From the NCBI GenBank assembly GCA_946886865.1, contig CAMPJI010000105.1, positions 1 through 7,405 on the forward strand: a DNA stretch of 7,405 nt, given 5' to 3'. This DNA is from an uncultured Lysobacterales bacterium (GTDB lineage Bacteria; Pseudomonadota; Gammaproteobacteria; Xanthomonadales; Xanthomonadaceae). Below the pieces are notes generated by a model that saw only the letters and a program-made list of their open reading frames with translations, had not been told where the DNA came from and did no database searches. Made by a program: the position numbers and the translations under genes. Below are positions 5,283 to 7,405 of the stretch, in pieces; position 1 is the stretch's first letter, and every line of letters begins with the position of its first letter.

Positions 5283-5287
5283 AGAGG
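5283..5287 (+). promoter_or_regulatory. Ribosome binding site supporting the dapA TTG start
   Basis: AGAGG lies seven bases before TTG 5295-5297. No ATG or GTG is in frame near the expected N-terminus, which in DapA begins a few residues before the GSI(T/V)A segment, so TTG is the best start. Confidence 0.7.
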
Positions 5288-5294
5288 CCCGCCC

Positions 5295-6200
5295 TTGCGC
5301 ATTTCCGGCAGCATCACCGCACTGGCGACCCCGTTCAACGTCGCCGGTGAACTCGACATCGACGCCTGGCAGCGGCTGCTGGCCGTACAGCTCGAGGCGG
5401 GCACCCAGGCCGTCGTCGTGGCCGGTTCCACCGGCGAAGCTGCGGCGCTGTACGACATCGAATACGACACCCTGCTGCGCACGGCCGTCGAACTGGTGGC
5501 CGGCCGCGTGCCCGTGCTTGCCGGCACCGGGCTGTCCAACACCGCCAAGACCATCGAACAGACCCGTCGGGCGGCGGCGCTGGGCGCCGACGCGGCGCTC
5601 GTGGTCACGCCGCCGTACGTGCGCCCCACCCAGGCCGGACTGGTCGCGCACTACCGCGCGGTGGCCGACGATGGCGAACTGCCCGTCATGCTCTACAACG
5701 TGCCGGGCCGCACCGGGATCGACCTGCTGCCGGAAACCGTGGCCGAACTGGCCGGTCACGCCCGCATCATCGGTGTGAAGGAAGCGGTGGCCGATGCGGC
5801 GCGGATGGACGCGCTGCTGCGGCTGCGCGATGCCGGTTTCGCCGTGCTCAGCGGCGACGACCCGACGGCGTGCCGTGCCATGCTCGCCGGCGCCGATGGC
5901 GTGATCTCGGTGGCGTCGAACGTGGTGCCCGCGTCGTTTCGCCGATTGTGCGACCTCGCGCGCAACGGCCGGGCCGATGCCGCGCAGGCGCTCGATGGGC
6001 GGTTGCAGCCCGTCTGCGATTTCCTTGGTGTCGAATCCAATCCGATCCCGGTCAAGGCGCTGCTGGCCTTGCAGGGTGTGGGCCACGGCCTGCGCCTGCC
6101 GCTGACCCCGCTGTCCCCGCGCCACCAGGATGCGGCCGCCACCACGCGCACCCTGGTCGACGCGCTCGAAAACGAATCCCGCGATTCACTCGCGGCCTGA
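5295..6200 (+). CDS. dapA: 4-hydroxy-tetrahydrodipicolinate synthase DapA
   Basis: 301 aa (family about 292). It condenses pyruvate with aspartate-4-semialdehyde, the first committed step to diaminopimelate and lysine, in the cytosol. The TIM-barrel motifs align with E. coli DapA: Schiff-base Lys162 in GVKEA (Lys161), Tyr134 in YNVP (Tyr133), Tyr108 in TPPYVRP (Tyr107) and Arg139 in PGRTG (Arg138). The catalytic-triad Thr44 is Ser45 here (AGSTGE), which keeps the hydroxyl. The lysine feedback-site residues of E. coli are mostly replaced: Ser48 by Ala49, His53 by Asp54, His56 by Tyr57, Asn80 by Ser81, Glu84 by Lys85 and Tyr106 by Pro107, so inhibition by lysine is probably weak or absent. The GVISVASNV and SNPIPVK segments are typical of DapA. 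The start is TTG, with AGAGG upstream. bamC follows after 15 bases. Confidence 0.96.
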   Translation: MRISGSITALATPFNVAGELDIDAWQRLLAVQLEAGTQAVVVAGSTGEAAALYDIEYDTLLRTAVELVAGRVPVLAGTGLSNTAKTIEQTRRAAALGADAALVVTPPYVRPTQAGLVAHYRAVADDGELPVMLYNVPGRTGIDLLPETVAELAGHARIIGVKEAVADAARMDALLRLRDAGFAVLSGDDPTACRAMLAGADGVISVASNVVPASFRRLCDLARNGRADAAQALDGRLQPVCDFLGVESNPIPVKALLALQGVGHGLRLPLTPLSPRHQDAAATTRTLVDALENESRDSLAA

Positions 6201-6215
6201 ACCGCAGGAGATCCC

Positions 6216-6770
6216 ATGTCCCCCACGCCCCATCGCGTCCGCCGCCTCAATGCTGCCGTTGCCGGTGCACTCGCCATCACGCTGGTGGCTACCGCCGGTT
6301 GCAGCTGGTTCCGCAAGGGCGATGCGCTGTACGCGCAATCGCCCGAGTCGCGGCCGCTGGAAGTCCCGCCCGACCTCGACCTGCCGCGCACCGACGGTGC
6401 CGCGCCGCAGGGCTCGGTGACTGCCTCCGGGCAGGCCATTGCCACCCAGGCGCCGGCGTCTCCGGGCGCAACTGCGGGTGCGGCCGCACCTGCGCAGGCC
6501 GCGGGCTTCACCACGGCCGGCACGCGGGACGAGGTGTACGCGCGCGTGGGCGAGTTGCTGGGCGGCATCGAAGGCGTGGAAATCGCCAGCCGGGCCGAAC
6601 TGCTGGGCGCCTACGACGTCAACTACGAAGGCGCGAACTTCCTCGTGCGCGTCAGCGAGGTCCAGGCCGGGGCGTACGTGTCGGCGGTCGATCCGCGCGG
6701 CATGCCCGCCACCGGTGACGCGCCGGCCAGGTTGATCGCCGCGCTGCAGGGTGCGATCGGCGGCAACTGA
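6216..6770 (+). CDS. bamC: BamC-like outer-membrane assembly lipoprotein, short form
   Basis: 184 aa. The N-terminus has basic residues (HRVRR), a hydrophobic stretch and the lipobox VATAGC, so it should be cleaved before Cys29 and lipidated; residue +2 is Ser, consistent with outer-membrane sorting. SPESRPLEVPPDLDLP (42-57) matches the conserved extended N-terminal segment of BamC that binds BamD. An Ala/Gly/Pro-rich linker (about 60-98) precedes one helix-grip-like domain (about 100-182). E. coli BamC has about 344 residues and two such domains, so one is missing; the clean stop and following terminator argue for a naturally short form. ATG 6216 has AGGAG five bases upstream. It follows dapA directly, as nlpB/bamC does in E. 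coli, but purC is not next. The role in the BAM complex is inferred from homology and context. Confidence 0.82.
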   Translation: MSPTPHRVRRLNAAVAGALAITLVATAGCSWFRKGDALYAQSPESRPLEVPPDLDLPRTDGAAPQGSVTASGQAIATQAPASPGATAGAAAPAQAAGFTTAGTRDEVYARVGELLGGIEGVEIASRAELLGAYDVNYEGANFLVRVSEVQAGAYVSAVDPRGMPATGDAPARLIAALQGAIGGN

Positions 6771-6793
6771 GCGCCAGCGCTGCGTGCAATGCG

Positions 6794-6820
6794 AAACGGG
6801 CGCTCCAGGGCGCCCGTTTT
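6794..6820 (+). terminator. Intrinsic terminator of dapA-bamC
   Basis: AAACGGGCGC (6794-6803) and GCGCCCGTTT (6810-6819) form a perfect 10-bp stem with loop TCCAGG, followed by a short T-run ending at 6820. It lies between the convergent bamC and fdxA genes and, being nearly symmetric, may also stop fdxA transcripts from the other side. Confidence 0.85.
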
Positions 6821-6867
6821 GATGTCCGGCTGCGGTGGTCCGCGGGTCCCCGCTGGACGCGGCGCGC

Positions 6868-7191
6868 TCAGCGCTCCAGCAACGGCAGCTTGCCGGGCTT
6901 GCCTTCCCAGTCCTTGGCGTCGGGCAGGCCGTCCTTGCGTGCGGTAATCACCGGCCACTGCGCGGCGAGTTCGGCATTGAGCGCCACGAACGCCTCCTGG
7001 CCGGCCGGCACGTCGTCTTCCGGGTAGATCGCGTTGATCGGGCACTCGGGCTCGCACAGGGTGCAGTCGATGCACTCGTCGGGGTCGATCACCAGGAAGT
7101 TCGGGCCCTCGTGGAAGCAGTCGACCGGGCACACCTCGACGCAGTCGGTGTACTTGCACTTGATGCAGTTCTCGGTGACGACGAAGGGCAT
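6868..7191 (-). CDS. fdxA: Seven-iron ferredoxin FdxA ([3Fe-4S][4Fe-4S])
   Basis: 107 aa from ATG 7191, the same length class as Azotobacter ferredoxin I, which it follows closely from [15 protein letters not shown] to the final LER. It is a small cytosolic electron carrier. The nine Cys are at 9, 12, 17, 21, 25, 40, 43, 46 and 50. By the FdI pattern, Cys9, Cys17 and Cys50 bind the 3Fe-4S cluster and Cys21, Cys40, Cys43 and Cys46 bind the 4Fe-4S cluster; Cys12 and Cys25 are the two free Cys also present in FdI. The frame stays open to 7254, but those 21 extra residues are not family-like and would lie upstream of the predicted promoter. It stands alone, converging on bamC; its redox partner cannot be told from context. 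Confidence 0.96.
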   Translation of the reverse strand: MPFVVTENCIKCKYTDCVEVCPVDCFHEGPNFLVIDPDECIDCTLCEPECPINAIYPEDDVPAGQEAFVALNAELAAQWPVITARKDGLPDAKDWEGKPGKLPLLER

Positions 7192-7219
7192 TGGGTTCGT
7201 TCCCGTGGGCGAGCGGGGT

Positions 7220-7249
7220 AGTGTAGCCAGTCGGTGCCGGTCCACCCAA
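7220..7249 (-). promoter_or_regulatory. Candidate fdxA promoter
   Basis: On the minus strand, TTGGGT (7249-7244) and TACACT (7225-7220) are separated by 18 bases. The start point would be near 7213, about 22 bases before ATG 7191. This supports the short fdxA start and a monocistronic transcript. Confidence 0.55.
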
Positions 7250-7310
7250 GCCACGCGGCCAGCCCGTCACGCCGGCATGGACGACGATCCGGTCCAGTGT
7301 CACCAGACCA

Positions 7311-7346
7311 CAAAGAAGAAAGCCCGCGCATCGCTGCGCGGGCTTT
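7311..7346 (-). terminator. Intrinsic terminator of the tRNA-Glu transcript
   Basis: AAAGCCCGCGCA (7319-7330) and TGCGCGGGCTTT (7335-7346) form a perfect 12-bp stem with a TCGC tetraloop. On the minus strand it is followed by a T-rich TTTCTTCTTTG tract. It lies 5 bases beyond the 3' CCA of the tRNA and insulates fdxA. Confidence 0.9.
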
Positions 7347-7351
7347 CGAAT

Positions 7352-7405
7352 TGGCGCTCCCTACGAGATTCGAACTCGTGTTTTAGCCTTGAGAGGGCCA
7401 CGTCC
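7352..7405 (-). tRNA. tRNA-Glu (anticodon CUC), 5' part outside window
   Basis: Read on the minus strand from 7405, the visible part covers the end of the D-arm (GGACG), the anticodon stem TGGCC/GGCTA, loop CTCTCAA with anticodon CTC at 7393-7391, a 4-base variable region, T-arm ACGAG-TTCGAAT-CTCGT, the acceptor 3' strand AGGGAGC, discriminator G and CCA at 7354-7352. The GGACG...TGGCC layout and G73 are typical of bacterial tRNA-Glu. It decodes GAG. The D-arm start and the acceptor 5' strand (expected GCTCCCT) lie beyond the window edge. Confidence 0.9.

Noticed and set aside
7192..7254. Longer fdxA start at 7254.
   Set aside because: The family starts at MPFVVT, and the predicted -10/-35 boxes lie inside the extension.
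1..7405. Mobile elements, CRISPR arrays, phage, toxin-antitoxin or defence genes.
   Set aside because: No transposase, integrase, direct-repeat array or known defence domain was recognised; every coding stretch maps to a housekeeping family and composition looks uniform.

Overview
The window looks like ordinary core chromosome of a high-GC gammaproteobacterium, most likely Xanthomonadaceae/Lysobacteraceae (Xanthomonas, Lysobacter, Luteimonas, Pseudoxanthomonas relatives). This rests on the protein sequences (GcvR, PrxQ, DapA and a short BamC of xanthomonad type), GC-rich codon use, and a REP-like 'TAGGAGCG-CTTCAGCCG' palindrome of a kind common in that group. Assignment to family is inference; no database search was possible.

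Layout, left to right. (1) 3-158: the 3' end of csrA on +. Then tRNA-Ser(GCU) (225-317) and tRNA-Arg(ACG) (447-523), each behind its own good sigma70-type promoter, closed by a long bidirectional terminator (526-569). This is the same csrA - tRNA-Ser - tRNA-Arg order as csrA-serV-argV in E. coli. (2) 657-2332, minus: thiD followed by an alpha/beta hydrolase with a 4-nt GTGA overlap. The thiD leader holds two small hairpins, one of which presents AAGGAG in its loop, and a REP-like palindrome. (3) 2469-3878, minus: a PIN-PhoH (PhoH2/YlaK-type) NTPase/RNase, preceded by a 139-bp spacer with a 17-bp inverted repeat. (4) 4018-5063, minus: gcvR and bcp (peroxiredoxin Q) as a two-gene unit. (5) 5295-6770, plus: dapA and bamC as a two-gene unit ending in a terminator. 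Units 4 and 5 are divergent and share a 231-bp region with two overlapping face-to-face promoter candidates; both first genes start with TTG. The bcp-gcvR/dapA-bamC arrangement is the same as in E. coli, though purC does not follow bamC here. (6) 6868-7191, minus: fdxA, a 7Fe ferredoxin with its own promoter candidate. (7) 7352-7405, minus: the 3' part of a tRNA-Glu(CUC) with its terminator.

The genes are housekeeping: post-transcriptional control (csrA), translation (three tRNAs), thiamine salvage/synthesis (thiD), RNA metabolism (PhoH2), peroxide defence (bcp), amino-acid regulation and lysine/cell-wall precursor synthesis (gcvR, dapA), outer-membrane assembly (bamC) and electron transfer (fdxA). 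I see no mobile element, CRISPR array, phage gene or defence island, and no convincing novel system. The points most worth a second look are sequence-level: a DapA that lacks the E. coli lysine-feedback residues, a peroxiredoxin Q with a relocated resolving cysteine, a one-domain BamC, a possible CsrA-type hairpin upstream of thiD, and the overlapping gcvR/dapA promoters.
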